Assembly: GCF_900169265.1 (NCBI RefSeq)
Contig: NZ_FXYX01000005.1
Span: 91,519-155,518, forward strand
Direction of reading: 5' to 3'
Source of the DNA: Brevibacterium iodinum ATCC 49514
GTDB taxonomy: Bacteria; Actinomycetota; Actinomycetes; Actinomycetales; Brevibacteriaceae
Length of the DNA stretch: 64,000 nt
Position numbers and translations under genes: made by a program. Numbering within the stretch: position 1 is the stretch's first letter; every line of letters starts with the position of its first letter. Below are positions 8,200-16,032 of this stretch, one piece after another. A model generated the notes under the pieces. That model did not search any database. It worked only from the letters and a program-made list of their open reading frames with translations, and had not been told where the DNA came from.

Positions 8200-9486
8200 T
8201 CAGGTTATGCGATCGACGTCGCGTCGCGGGATGATTCCGACGCTCAATAGTGGGGCGAGGGCGATGAGTCCGAAGGACAGCGGATAGCCGAATGCCGTCA
8301 CCAGGGCACCGAATCCGGGGCCGAGCAGGGCCGACATGACGAACTGTCCCGTGTTCTGAGCTCCCAGCGCCTTGCCCGACCATCGTGGTCCGGCGGCTTC
8401 GGCCACCGAGGCGAAGGCCAGTCCGTTGTCGGCCACGGAGACGGCCGAGGCGAGGATGAAGACGACCGCGGCGACGGCGGACAGCTCGGTCAGCGACAGG
8501 ATGGCGATGGCCACCACGAAGATCGCGGCGGCGACGGCGACGATGCGCATGAGGCCGACGCGGGATCCCGTGCGGTCGGAGAGCGCGCCGACGACCATAC
8601 GACCGACCGCGCCGACGATCTGCGCGATCGCGACGATCGCTCCGGCGGCGCCCGCGCCGATCCCCTGGACGACGATGAGCCAGACGAGTCCGTAGGTGGA
8701 GAACGCGAACTGCGGGACGACGAGGAGCGCGGAGACCGCGTGGATGCGCCACAGGAAGGAATCGCTGCGGTAGGGATTGATCGCCGAGGCGGCGCTGGGC
8801 TCCCCCTCCCCCGCCGAGGCGGTGCCCGGTCCGTCCTGTTCGTGGCGTTCTGTCGCCGGTTCGGTGTCGCGGCCGGGGTCGGCCACCTCGGCGCGGGTGG
8901 GGATCTGGTCCGGTGGGTTGCGAATGAGGGCGAAGCAGACGAGGGCGAGGACGCCGGTCACGGCGGCGACGAACCAGAGGTAGGCGGGGAATCCGCCGGC
9001 CGCGGCGATCCCCGGGATGGTCACGGCGGCGACGCTCGTGCCCAGGGGTTGGGACATCTGGCGGATGCCCATGGCCAGTCCTCGGCGGTGGCGGGGGAAC
9101 CAGCCCATGACGACGCGGCCGGACGCCGAGTTCACCGAGGCGGCTGCGGCACCGGAGGCGGCGATGACGATGACCATCCAGATCGGCGAGTCGACGACGA
9201 GGACCGCGGCGGCCGAGAACACAGTCGTCAGCCCGATTCCCAAAGTCATCGCCAGACGTTCGCCGAAACGGTCGGCGAAGGCGCCCCAGGCGATGAGGGT
9301 GAGGATGAGTCCGAAGCTCGGTGCGGCAGCGACGGTGCCGGCCTGGGTGAGTGTGAACCCGAGGTCGGAGTGCATGTATGGGATGAGGAAGGCGGGTCCG
9401 GCGATCGCGATGGTCGCCGCCATCTGCGTGAGGACGCCGACGACGAGGATCACCCAGGCCTGTCTGGTGGGTCCGTTCGTCGTCAT
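8200..9486 (-). CDS. MFS transporter
   Basis: A 428-residue, 12-span major facilitator protein. The loop between helices 2 and 3 carries GAFADRFGERL (MFS motif A) and the equivalent loop in the second half carries GALSDRTGSR. The central loop between helices 6 and 7 (roughly residues 200-245) is long, hydrophilic and low-complexity (TEPATERHEQDGPGTASAGEGEPSAA is typical of it) and contains two copies of the recurrent CCGAGGCGG DNA motif. The substrate is unknown; the overall type resembles oxalate/formate-like or nitrate-like MFS carriers only weakly. A TAACCT hexamer six nt before the ATG suggests a leaderless transcript, although GGAG is also present. Confidence 0.88.
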   Translation of the reverse strand: MTTNGPTRQAWVILVVGVLTQMAATIAIAGPAFLIPYMHSDLGFTLTQAGTVAAAPSFGLILTLIAWGAFADRFGERLAMTLGIGLTTVFSAAAVLVVDSPIWMVIVIAASGAAAASVNSASGRVVMGWFPRHRRGLAMGIRQMSQPLGTSVAAVTIPGIAAAGGFPAYLWFVAAVTGVLALVCFALIRNPPDQIPTRAEVADPGRDTEPATERHEQDGPGTASAGEGEPSAASAINPYRSDSFLWRIHAVSALLVVPQFAFSTYGLVWLIVVQGIGAGAAGAIVAIAQIVGAVGRMVVGALSDRTGSRVGLMRIVAVAAAIFVVAIAILSLTELSAVAAVVFILASAVSVADNGLAFASVAEAAGPRWSGKALGAQNTGQFVMSALLGPGFGALVTAFGYPLSFGLIALAPLLSVGIIPRRDVDRIT

Positions 9487-9576
9487 CGCTCCAGGTTAGC
9501 CGTGTGCCCGGATCGTCCGCGGGATGTCTCAGATCGCGGTGGCCGGGCTTTGCCGATAAAGTGTGTTCTGAGCATT

Positions 9577-9653
9577 CCCCCTATAGCCCAATCGGCAGAG
9601 GCAGTCGACTTAAAATCGATTCAGTGTGGGTTCGAGTCCCACTGGGGGGACCA
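9577..9653 (+). tRNA. tRNA-Leu (anticodon UAA), class I-like fold with short variable loop
   Basis: Folded by eye: acceptor CCCCCTA pairs with TGGGGGG (9643-9649, one G-U pair), discriminator A, encoded CCA at 9651-9653. The D-stem is GCC/GGC. The anticodon stem GTCGA/TCGAT encloses the loop CTTAAAA, giving anticodon TAA. The variable loop is only TCAGT, then a perfect T-arm GTGGG-TTCGAGT-CCCAC. Normal bacterial tRNA-Leu has a long variable arm (class II); this one does not. A GATAAA hexamer about 20 nt upstream could be the promoter -10. The tRNA gene call is firm; leucine identity rests on the anticodon alone. Confidence 0.88.
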
Positions 9654-9721
9654 TAGATATTTGAGCTGACCTGAGACGTTTCGCAGCGAGGACCAGGCTG
9701 ATTCCTTCACCGCCTCTGCGA

Positions 9722-10531
9722 TCAGGACAGGCGCAGCCACCCAGGTGCCCGGGCAGTGAACTCGATCCGATCGAGCCTGTCTCCGACTCCCGCGGGAATC
9801 GCTCCGAGGACAGGTGCCATCGCCGACAGTGCAGCCCAATTGTCACGGTCAACCGGAGACGCCTTTTCGGGCCACGAACCGATGATGATGCCGGTGGTCG
9901 AAACCCGCCGTCTCCCAAGGGCTTCAGCGGTGAGAGCAGTGTGGTTGAGGGTCCCTAGGCGGGAGCGGACGACGATAACGGCACCGACCGAGTTCTCTCC
10001 TTCCGACAGTCCGGCTGCGATGTCTGCGGCGGTATGCTCTCCGAAATCGACGAGGACTCCCCCGGACCCTTCGATGAGGACGTGGTCTGCATCGGTTCGT
10101 GCGAGTGCCCTACGTATGAAGTCCACGTGCTCGGCTGCGCTCGGCAGATTCGAGACGCTGTCGGCCCCTGAGGAGTCCGGGCCGGACGGTACGGCGCCAA
10201 CTGATTCATCATCGACCGACTTGAACCCGTCCCATTCGGCTTTGGCGGCGGGAACCGGAGCCATCGGCAGACGGAGGGTGATGTTCGTGAACCCATGGAT
10301 GCCGGTCAGCCGAGCCACTGCCTCCGCGTCGGATTCTGTGACGACGTCGCTGTAATCGGACTCGAGCTGCTCACGTTCAGGATCGTCGGCCCTGATATGC
10401 CCCGTCTGGATCGGCTTGCACATGATCACTCGACGTCCAGCCGCATTCAGTGCCGCGGCCAACGCCGCGGTGGCGATGGTCTTGCCGACGCCGGTGTCCG
10501 TTCCCGTGACGAGCATAAAGCGCGGGATCAT
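9722..10531 (-). CDS. bioD: Dethiobiotin synthetase
   Basis: ATP-dependent dethiobiotin synthetase, which closes the ureido ring of 7,8-diaminopelargonate using CO2 before the BioB step. The P-loop is at the N-terminus (VTGTDTGVGKT) and CKPIQTG follows, both diagnostic of BioD. VLIEGSGGVLV is the central G-rich motif. At 269 residues it is longer than typical 220-240-residue proteins because of a Ser/Gly/Asp-rich insertion around residues 105-130. Its ATG overlaps the bioF stop by four bases (ATGA), and it is the last gene of bioB-A-F-D. About 70 nt after the stop lies the convergent tRNA-Leu. Confidence 0.96.
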   Translation of the reverse strand: MIPRFMLVTGTDTGVGKTIATAALAAALNAAGRRVIMCKPIQTGHIRADDPEREQLESDYSDVVTESDAEAVARLTGIHGFTNITLRLPMAPVPAAKAEWDGFKSVDDESVGAVPSGPDSSGADSVSNLPSAAEHVDFIRRALARTDADHVLIEGSGGVLVDFGEHTAADIAAGLSEGENSVGAVIVVRSRLGTLNHTALTAEALGRRRVSTTGIIIGSWPEKASPVDRDNWAALSAMAPVLGAIPAGVGDRLDRIEFTARAPGWLRLS

Positions 10532-11661
10532 GCCGCCGACTCCGCAGCGAAGATTTCGGTGATCGCCCGAATGCGCTCACAGGCATAGGCCAGCTCCCCA
10601 GGGCTGAGCCCGGCACGAGCTGTCAGCCGCAGACGCGTGATGCCGTCGGGCACCGAAGGTGGGCGGAAACAGCCGACGAGGATGCCCTCCTCGCACAGCA
10701 GCTCGCGCGCCCGGACGCCTGATTCCGGACTCGGCATGGGAACGGACAGCACGGCACCGGCCGGGACCGGCACATCAAGTACGGCTGCCAGTTGTGCGCG
10801 GGCCGCCTTCATCGACGCCACCCGCTCAGCGGTAACGAGGTCGAGAGCGGCACGCGCTGCGGCCGCCATGGCAGGGGAAAGACCGGTGTCGAAGATGAAG
10901 GTGCGAGCCGTGTTGACCACAGCATCTCGGACGAGACCGGCTCCCAGCACAGCCCCTCCCTGGGAGCCGAGCGCTTTCGACAGCGTGGCGGTGACCACGA
11001 GGCGGTCGCGGAATTCGCTCACCGCGGCGGCCGCCCCCATTCCGACGGCTGTCTCGGCGCCGGTCACACCGATCCCGTGCGCTTCGTCGACGAGCAGCAG
11101 AGCGTCGTAACGAACGCAGAGGTCAAGAAGACAAGGCAGGTCCGCGGTGTCACCGAATACGGAGTACACGGATTCGACGACGACAAGCGCCTCTGACTGC
11201 TGACGACCAGCCAAAGCGGCTTCAACGGCGTCCAGGTCGTTGTGGGCGACGATGCTCGTCGGAGCTTTCGCCAGACGGCAGGCATCGATGAGTGACGCAT
11301 GGTTGTGGGCGTCGGAGATGATGAGAGTATCAGGACCGGCCAGAGCAGTGACGGCGGCAATGTTAGCCAGATAACCGCTGGAGAAGGTCACACACGCAGG
11401 GTGCCGCAGCCGTTCGGCCAGCGCAGCTTCCAATCGGTGGTGGACGTGTGTGGTCCCGGTGACGAGTCGCGATGCGCTGGCCGAGGTGCTGCTGCGTTCG
11501 ATCTCCTCGATCGCTGCGGCACGCACCAGCGGATGCGCCGAGAGCCCGAGGTAGTCGTTCGAGGCGAGGTCGAGTCCGTCGAGCACGAGGTCACTGCGAT
11601 AAAGACCGGCAGTACTTCGGCGCTCGGCGGCGGCGGAAAGGCGGGAGAAGAGGGCGTTCAC
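10528..11661 (-). CDS. bioF: 8-amino-7-oxononanoate synthase
   Basis: PLP enzyme of the alpha-oxoamine synthase family that condenses pimeloyl-thioester with L-alanine, the first committed step of biotin synthesis. In the 377-residue protein the fold marks are SNDYLGL near the N-terminus, SDAHNHAS, VDEAHGIGVTG (PLP aspartate and histidine, about 191-201) and TATLSKALGS with the Schiff-base lysine at about K229. I chose the GTG at 11661 because it overlaps the bioA stop as GTGA and gives the family-typical N-terminus; an in-frame extension to 11799 is inside bioA and has no family support. It is coupled to bioD downstream by ATGA. Confidence 0.96.
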   Translation of the reverse strand: MNALFSRLSAAAERRSTAGLYRSDLVLDGLDLASNDYLGLSAHPLVRAAAIEEIERSSTSASASRLVTGTTHVHHRLEAALAERLRHPACVTFSSGYLANIAAVTALAGPDTLIISDAHNHASLIDACRLAKAPTSIVAHNDLDAVEAALAGRQQSEALVVVESVYSVFGDTADLPCLLDLCVRYDALLLVDEAHGIGVTGAETAVGMGAAAAVSEFRDRLVVTATLSKALGSQGGAVLGAGLVRDAVVNTARTFIFDTGLSPAMAAAARAALDLVTAERVASMKAARAQLAAVLDVPVPAGAVLSVPMPSPESGVRARELLCEEGILVGCFRPPSVPDGITRLRLTARAGLSPGELAYACERIRAITEIFAAESAA

Positions 11662-12989
11662 GATGCAACCTCGAACTCGCACCCATCCCCGTGTGCCGCG
11701 GCTGCCGCGACAATCGCCTTCGTGATGGTGTCCACCACCGCCGGAGTCGAGATATAGGGAGGCATCGTATAGATGTGCTGCCGAAACGGCCGCAGCCACA
11801 CCCCGTGGTCGGAGGCTATGCGCGTGGTCAGCGCCACGTCGACCGGGCGGTCGAGTTCGACGACGCCGATGCCACCGGTCACCCGCGCCTCGATGACATG
11901 ATCCAGTCGCCTGGCAGGAGCGAGGCCCGTTTCGAGGGCCTGAGAGATCCGTCCAATGGCCGGCTCCCAGCCGCTCGTCTCGTCATCGATGAGGAGGCCG
12001 ACCGACGCATTTGCCGCAGCACACGCCAGGGGATTCGCCATGAACGTGGGCCCGTGCATGAGCGCCCGGTGGGACGAAGTGGTGATGACGTCGGCAACCG
12101 TTCCACTGCACAGCAGCGCCGCCAATGTGAGATAGCCGCCGGTCAGAGCCTTGCCCAGGCACATGACGTCCGGGGTGATCCCCGCGGCCCGACAGGCGAA
12201 GTCAGAGCCCGTGCGTCCGAAGCCGGTGGCGATCTCGTCGGCGATGAGTACGGCATCGATCTCGGTGGCCAACCGCCGCAGTGACTGCAGGGCGGCGGGG
12301 TGATACGGGCGCATGCCTCCGGCACCTTGGAAGAGGGGTTCGACGATGATGCCGGCGATCTCTGCCCCGTGCGCATCGACGAGGTTTTCAGCCTTGACCA
12401 ACCATTCGTGCACCTCGGCAGCGGACGCCTCCGGCAACGGCGGACGAGGCAGGAACAGCTGGGTTGCGAGCAGCCCGGCGAAATCGTTGTGCATTCCCCC
12501 AACTGGGTCGCACACGCTCATCGCCCCGGTGGTGTCACCGTGGTAGGCACCTTCGAGGGCAAGGAAGCGCCTGCGGTCGCGGCCGCGGCCGCGGGCCAGC
12601 TGGTATTGGACGGCGAGCTTGAGCGCGACTTCGACCGAGACCGAACCCGAGTCTGCGAGGAAGACATGGTCGAGTCCGTCCGGTGTGACTGCGACGAGCC
12701 GCTCGGCTAGTTCGACGGCCGGTTCATGGGTGAGACCGCCGAACATGACGTGCGAGAACGATCCGATCTGGGTGGTCAGTGCCGCATCCATGACCGGATG
12801 CTGGTATCCGTGGACGACCGACCACCACGAGCTCATCCCGTCGAGCAGTCGATGCGTCGATCCCGAAGCATCGCGCAACTCCACATAGGGCCCATCTGCG
12901 CCGGTGACCGAGAAGTGCGCGCCGGCGTCGAGCGGACCGTAGGGGTGCCACAGCAGGCCGGAATCGCGCTCGAGCGTGCTCGTCGGCAT
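11658..12989 (-). CDS. bioA: Adenosylmethionine-8-amino-7-oxononanoate aminotransferase
   Basis: Class III PLP aminotransferase that converts 8-amino-7-oxononanoate to 7,8-diaminopelargonate, normally with SAM as amino donor. Marks are LWHPYGP near the N-terminus, GMSSWWSVVHGYQHP in the substrate pocket, EGAYHGDT, the PLP aspartate in LIADEIATGFGRTG (about D251) and the Schiff-base lysine in CLGKALTGGYL (about K280). I placed the start at ATG 12989: the sequence GAGGAGG sits seven nt upstream and overlaps the bioB stop. The in-frame ATG at 13010 lies within bioB and before that ribosome site. 443 residues, normal length. Confidence 0.96.
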   Translation of the reverse strand: MPTSTLERDSGLLWHPYGPLDAGAHFSVTGADGPYVELRDASGSTHRLLDGMSSWWSVVHGYQHPVMDAALTTQIGSFSHVMFGGLTHEPAVELAERLVAVTPDGLDHVFLADSGSVSVEVALKLAVQYQLARGRGRDRRRFLALEGAYHGDTTGAMSVCDPVGGMHNDFAGLLATQLFLPRPPLPEASAAEVHEWLVKAENLVDAHGAEIAGIIVEPLFQGAGGMRPYHPAALQSLRRLATEIDAVLIADEIATGFGRTGSDFACRAAGITPDVMCLGKALTGGYLTLAALLCSGTVADVITTSSHRALMHGPTFMANPLACAAANASVGLLIDDETSGWEPAIGRISQALETGLAPARRLDHVIEARVTGGIGVVELDRPVDVALTTRIASDHGVWLRPFRQHIYTMPPYISTPAVVDTITKAIVAAAAAHGDGCEFEVAS

Positions 12990-13002
12990 CCGTAGTCCCT
13001 CC

Positions 13003-14223
13003 TCAGACATTGGGCGTGAGCTCTGTGCCCGCGCCGCGGCGCCGGATCGTCGGAATCATGACTCCGGAGTCGTCGGCTTCTTGACCAGCCGTCGGCAGAG
13101 GTTTGCCGCACGGCAGGGTGCTCGCGGTCTTTGCTGCCTCAGCGGACGTTCCGTCGCTCTTCATGTCACCGGGCGCCACCTCGGCGAAGGCGGCCTGATG
13201 GGCTGCCCGGTGAGCCTTGAGCTCATCACGCAGTCGTTCGGCACTCTCTGCTCCGACGATCTCGAAGCCTCCGTCGACAATCATGTCGAGGTCTTCCTCG
13301 GCGGCCTGCCCCTCCGAGGTCAGATAGTCGCCGAGGAAGAGCGAATTGGCCACATGAAGCGACAGCGGCTGCAGCGTACGCAGGTGCATCTCCCGACCTC
13401 CGGCGATGCGCAGCTCGCGGTCCGGGCACAGGAATCGCACGGCGCAGAGAATCCGCAGGCAATGCTGCGGGGTCAGAGTCCAGGTTCCTTCGAGCGGTGT
13501 GCCGTCGAAGGGAATGAGGAAGTTGACCGGGATCGAATCGGAGTCAACGGCCTTGAGCGATTCGATCGCCTCGATGATCTGCTCGTCCGTCTCCCCCATT
13601 CCGACGATCAGCCCCGAGCACGGGGAGAGCCCTGCACCACGCGCCTTGTCCACGGTGTCGACACGGTCGGCGAACGTATGAGTCGTGCAGATATCGGGGT
13701 AGAGAGATTCGGCAGTGTTGAGGTTGTGGTTGTACGCGTCGACACCGGCGTCCTTGAGTCGCTGTGCCTGACCGTCCTTGAGGAACCCGAGGCAGGCGCA
13801 GACCTCGACGTCGGGACTGGATGTCTTGATCTCCTCGACCATCCCCGAGACGCGCTCGACGTCCCGGTTCGAAGGACCGCGTCCGGACGCGACGAGGCAG
13901 ACCCGCGAGGCTCCCCCTGCCAGACCGAATTCCGCCTGCCGCTTCGCCTCATCCTTCGGCAGCCATGAGTACTTGAGAATGTCGGCTTCTGAGCCCAATC
14001 GCTGCGAGCAGTATCCGCAGTCCTCCGGGCAGAGTCCCGATTTGAGGTTGACGAGGTAGTTGACCTTGACGCGATTGCCGAAATGTTCGCGGCGCAGCCG
14101 GGAGGCAGCGGCGACAAGGTCGAGGAGGTCCTCGTCGGACGACGACAGGATCGTGCGGGCATCGGAGGCGGTGGCCGGATCGCCGGCGAGCACGCGCTCG
14201 GCGAGTGTTTGATAGCTATCCAT
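13003..14223 (-). CDS. bioB: Biotin synthase
   Basis: Radical-SAM enzyme that inserts sulfur into dethiobiotin using a [4Fe-4S] and a [2Fe-2S] cluster. The radical-SAM cysteines are in GLCPEDCGYCSQR (C65, C69, C72 from the ATG used here); further marks are YNHNLNT, SGLIVGMGET and NFLIPFDGTPLEGT. At 406 residues it is longer than E. coli BioB because of a Ser/Ala/Thr-rich C-terminal tail after about residue 340. I start it at ATG 14223: the hexamer AATAAT is exactly six nt upstream, which predicts a leaderless mRNA, and the alternative GTG at 14241 falls inside the operator palindrome. First gene of bioB-A-F-D. Confidence 0.97.
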   Translation of the reverse strand: MDSYQTLAERVLAGDPATASDARTILSSSDEDLLDLVAAASRLRREHFGNRVKVNYLVNLKSGLCPEDCGYCSQRLGSEADILKYSWLPKDEAKRQAEFGLAGGASRVCLVASGRGPSNRDVERVSGMVEEIKTSSPDVEVCACLGFLKDGQAQRLKDAGVDAYNHNLNTAESLYPDICTTHTFADRVDTVDKARGAGLSPCSGLIVGMGETDEQIIEAIESLKAVDSDSIPVNFLIPFDGTPLEGTWTLTPQHCLRILCAVRFLCPDRELRIAGGREMHLRTLQPLSLHVANSLFLGDYLTSEGQAAEEDLDMIVDGGFEIVGAESAERLRDELKAHRAAHQAAFAEVAPGDMKSDGTSAEAAKTASTLPCGKPLPTAGQEADDSGVMIPTIRRRGAGTELTPNV

Positions 14224-14231
14224 GTTGTCAT

Positions 14232-14250
14232 TATTGAACACTGTTCAATA
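14232..14250. promoter_or_regulatory. BioQ-type operator overlapping the bioB promoter
   Basis: TATTGAACACTGTTCAATA is a perfect palindrome with 9-bp arms around one central base. The core TGAAC-N3-GTTCA (14235-14247) matches the known actinobacterial BioQ (TetR-family biotin repressor) site, reported as TGAAC-N3-GTTAC in Corynebacterium. Its bioB-proximal end overlaps the putative -10 AATAAT of bioB, so binding would block the promoter. The bioQ gene is not in this window. Confidence 0.85.
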
Positions 14251-14294
14251 GAGTGCCAAATCACACTCTCCGCCCGAACAGGCAGAATGGTGTT

Positions 14295-14774
14295 ATGACC
14301 TTCGTACTTCTCACCGCCGGCGATCATCCTCTGTTCGTCGACGGCACCGATGATCCGAACCTCGCCGAGGCGGCCGGGCCCGCCGTACTCATCGCCGTCG
14401 ACAGCGCTGCCGACGACTCCAACTCCGGCCCGGACATCGGCACCGAGGCGCCGTCGCTGAACGCATGCATCGACGCCCCCTACCGTCCTCTCGCCTACCG
14501 TGAGTCGGGAGCCGACTGGTCGGACATTGATTTCGAGGCCGCCGATCATTGGGTGCAGATGGGACCGGAGCTGCGGCGCCGCCTCGTCGAGGATCACCTC
14601 GCGACGCTCGCTGTCGGAGAGTTCAAGGTGGCGACGAACAACGGCAGCGCCTCGATCATCACGAACAACTGGGTGTACTCGGGCTCACCGCGCACCTACC
14701 GCGCCGCGGGCCGCCTGAGAGAGCTCATCACCGTCCTCGGCGAACTCACCCGCAAGGCCGATCAGCGCGCCTGA
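14295..14774 (+). CDS. Conserved-looking protein of unknown function
   Basis: A 159-residue soluble protein that I do not recognise. The N-terminus is Asp/Ala-rich (DGTDDPNLAEAAG, AVDSAADDSNSGPD) and the C-terminal half is better structured: WVQMGPELRRRLVEDHLATLAVGEFKVATNNGSA-type sequence followed by TYRAAGRLRELITVLGELTRKA. The start ATG at 14295 has CAGAAT at 14283-14288, six nt upstream, a leaderless signature. It is divergent from bioB and shares the gap that holds the BioQ-like palindrome, so it might respond to biotin, but nothing else supports that. Its last 13 bases overlap the 3' end of the convergent HxlR gene. Confidence 0.72.
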   Translation: MTFVLLTAGDHPLFVDGTDDPNLAEAAGPAVLIAVDSAADDSNSGPDIGTEAPSLNACIDAPYRPLAYRESGADWSDIDFEAADHWVQMGPELRRRLVEDHLATLAVGEFKVATNNGSASIITNNWVYSGSPRTYRAAGRLRELITVLGELTRKADQRA

Positions 14775-15151
14775 GCATCATCGATCTCGGCCTGGCGATC
14801 ACGATTGTCGATCAACTCGGCGACATTGCGCTCGGCCCACCTCCGCAGCGCGGTCACGGGAGCCTGCAGCGAGCGACCGAGATCGGTGAGCGAATACTCC
14901 ACCCGCGGGGGCACCTCCCCAAACGACTGCCTGGTCACCAAGCCGTCGGCGACGAGTGATCGCAGCGTCGAGGTGAGCACCTTCGGGGTGATGCCCCCGA
15001 TCGCCTGTCGGATCTCGCCGAAGCGCTTCGGGCTGTCATCGAGGATCTCGATGATGAGCACCGTCCACTTGTCACCGACCCGATCGAGGATGACTCGGGT
15101 GGGGCACTCCGGATCGAAGGCATCGCCTTCCCAAGAATCTCGGATTTTCAT
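14762..15151 (-). CDS. HxlR-family transcriptional regulator
   Basis: A 129-residue winged-helix protein. The HxlR core is seen in CPTRVILDRVGDKWTVLIIEIL, then RFGEIRQAIGGITPKVLTSTLRSLVADGLVTR and the wing VPPRVEYSLTDLGRSL. Members act as dimeric repressors or activators that sense redox or electrophile stress, often controlling a divergent oxidoreductase. That is the arrangement here, with the NAD(P)-binding protein at 15266. The start ATG at 15151 has TACTAT six nt upstream (leaderless). An imperfect palindrome at 15160-15176 overlaps this -10. There is only one Cys (C15, in DPECPTRV), a possible sensor residue of the YodB/HypR type. Confidence 0.9.
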   Translation of the reverse strand: MKIRDSWEGDAFDPECPTRVILDRVGDKWTVLIIEILDDSPKRFGEIRQAIGGITPKVLTSTLRSLVADGLVTRQSFGEVPPRVEYSLTDLGRSLQAPVTALRRWAERNVAELIDNRDRQAEIDDAQAR

Positions 15152-15159
15152 GTCCCAAT

Positions 15160-15176
15160 AGTATCTTTGAGGTACT
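15160..15176. promoter_or_regulatory. Imperfect palindrome, candidate HxlR operator
   Basis: AGTATCTTTGAGGTACT reads as AGTAyC-N5-GrTACT on both strands. It overlaps the putative -10 of the HxlR gene (15158-15163 on the complementary strand) and lies 90 nt before the divergent oxidoreductase. GTAC-flanked palindromes of this kind are known for HxlR/YodB regulators. Confidence 0.6.
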
Positions 15177-15265
15177 CCCTTTCCAAACGATAGTGTCGAG
15201 ATGTCATCACAGAAGAAACCACCTCGGCGCCGCGAACCCGACGCCGCAGCAGAAAGGGACACACC

Positions 15266-15871
15266 ATGAAGATCGCACTCTTCGGAGCATCCGGAATGAT
15301 CGGCTCCCGCGTCACCGCCGAGGCGGCCGGCCGCGGCCTCGACATCACCGGCATCACCCGCTCGGGCACCGACGTGCCCGGTGCCGCCCGCAGCATCAAG
15401 GGCGATATGGCCGATGCCGAGTTCGACGCCCGCATCGCCGCCGAACACGACATCATCGTCTCCACCACCGGTCCCAGCCGCACCGGCGGGGACCACCAGG
15501 AGTGGCTCGACGCCCTGAAGACCTTGGCCGAGAACAGCGGCAACACCCGCATCTTCGTCGTCGGCGGCGCCGGTTCCCTGTGGGTCGGCGACACCATGCT
15601 CAAGGACACCGAGGACTTCCCCGCGATCTACAAGGCCGAATCGGAGACCGGCACCCGAGCGCTCGAGCTGCTGCGGACAGGCAACTGGTCACCCTGGACG
15701 CTCATCTCCCCCGCACCGGAGATCGCCCCCGGGGAGCGCACGGGTTCGTACAAGACCGAGCTGGAGGTCCCGGCCGGTGACGCAATCTCGGCCGAGGACT
15801 TCGCGGTCGCCATGGTCGACGAGATCGTTGAACCGAAGCACATCGACGTCCGGTTCACCGTCGCGAACTGA
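15266..15871 (+). CDS. NAD(P)-binding atypical SDR oxidoreductase
   Basis: A 201-residue single-domain Rossmann protein of the NAD(P)H-binding (NmrA/YwnB-like) type. The dinucleotide motif GASGMIGSR is at residues 7-15 and the DIIVSTTGPS strand and FVVGGAGSLW segment are typical of this group. It lacks the Tyr-x-x-x-Lys catalytic pair of classical SDRs. The start has AGAAAGG about eight nt upstream. It is divergent from the HxlR regulator and is presumably its target, a frequent pairing in stress defence against quinones or electrophiles. The substrate is unknown. Confidence 0.85.
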   Translation: MKIALFGASGMIGSRVTAEAAGRGLDITGITRSGTDVPGAARSIKGDMADAEFDARIAAEHDIIVSTTGPSRTGGDHQEWLDALKTLAENSGNTRIFVVGGAGSLWVGDTMLKDTEDFPAIYKAESETGTRALELLRTGNWSPWTLISPAPEIAPGERTGSYKTELEVPAGDAISAEDFAVAMVDEIVEPKHIDVRFTVAN

Positions 15872-15950
15872 CCGAACTGACGGTCGATGACCATGCGCGG
15901 CGGCTCCCGACGCCCAGAGAAGAGCCAGCCACTCGCGGTCATGCGAACAT

Positions 15951-15989
15951 GACAGCGCCGGGGATGCACAATGCATCCCCGGCGCTGTC
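15951..15989. terminator. Bidirectional hairpin terminator
   Basis: Perfect 18-bp stem (15951-15968 with 15972-15989) and a three-base loop CAA. It lies between the convergent SDR gene and ndh and probably terminates both. Confidence 0.85.
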
Positions 15990-16032
15990 GTCTCATCAGG
16001 GCTTGTCGCCGGATGGCACCGGCTGCCTCGAG

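Noticed and set aside
15152..15496. N-terminal extension of the HxlR protein
   Set aside because: It reads across the divergent oxidoreductase gene and the operator; the HxlR fold begins at ATG 15151.
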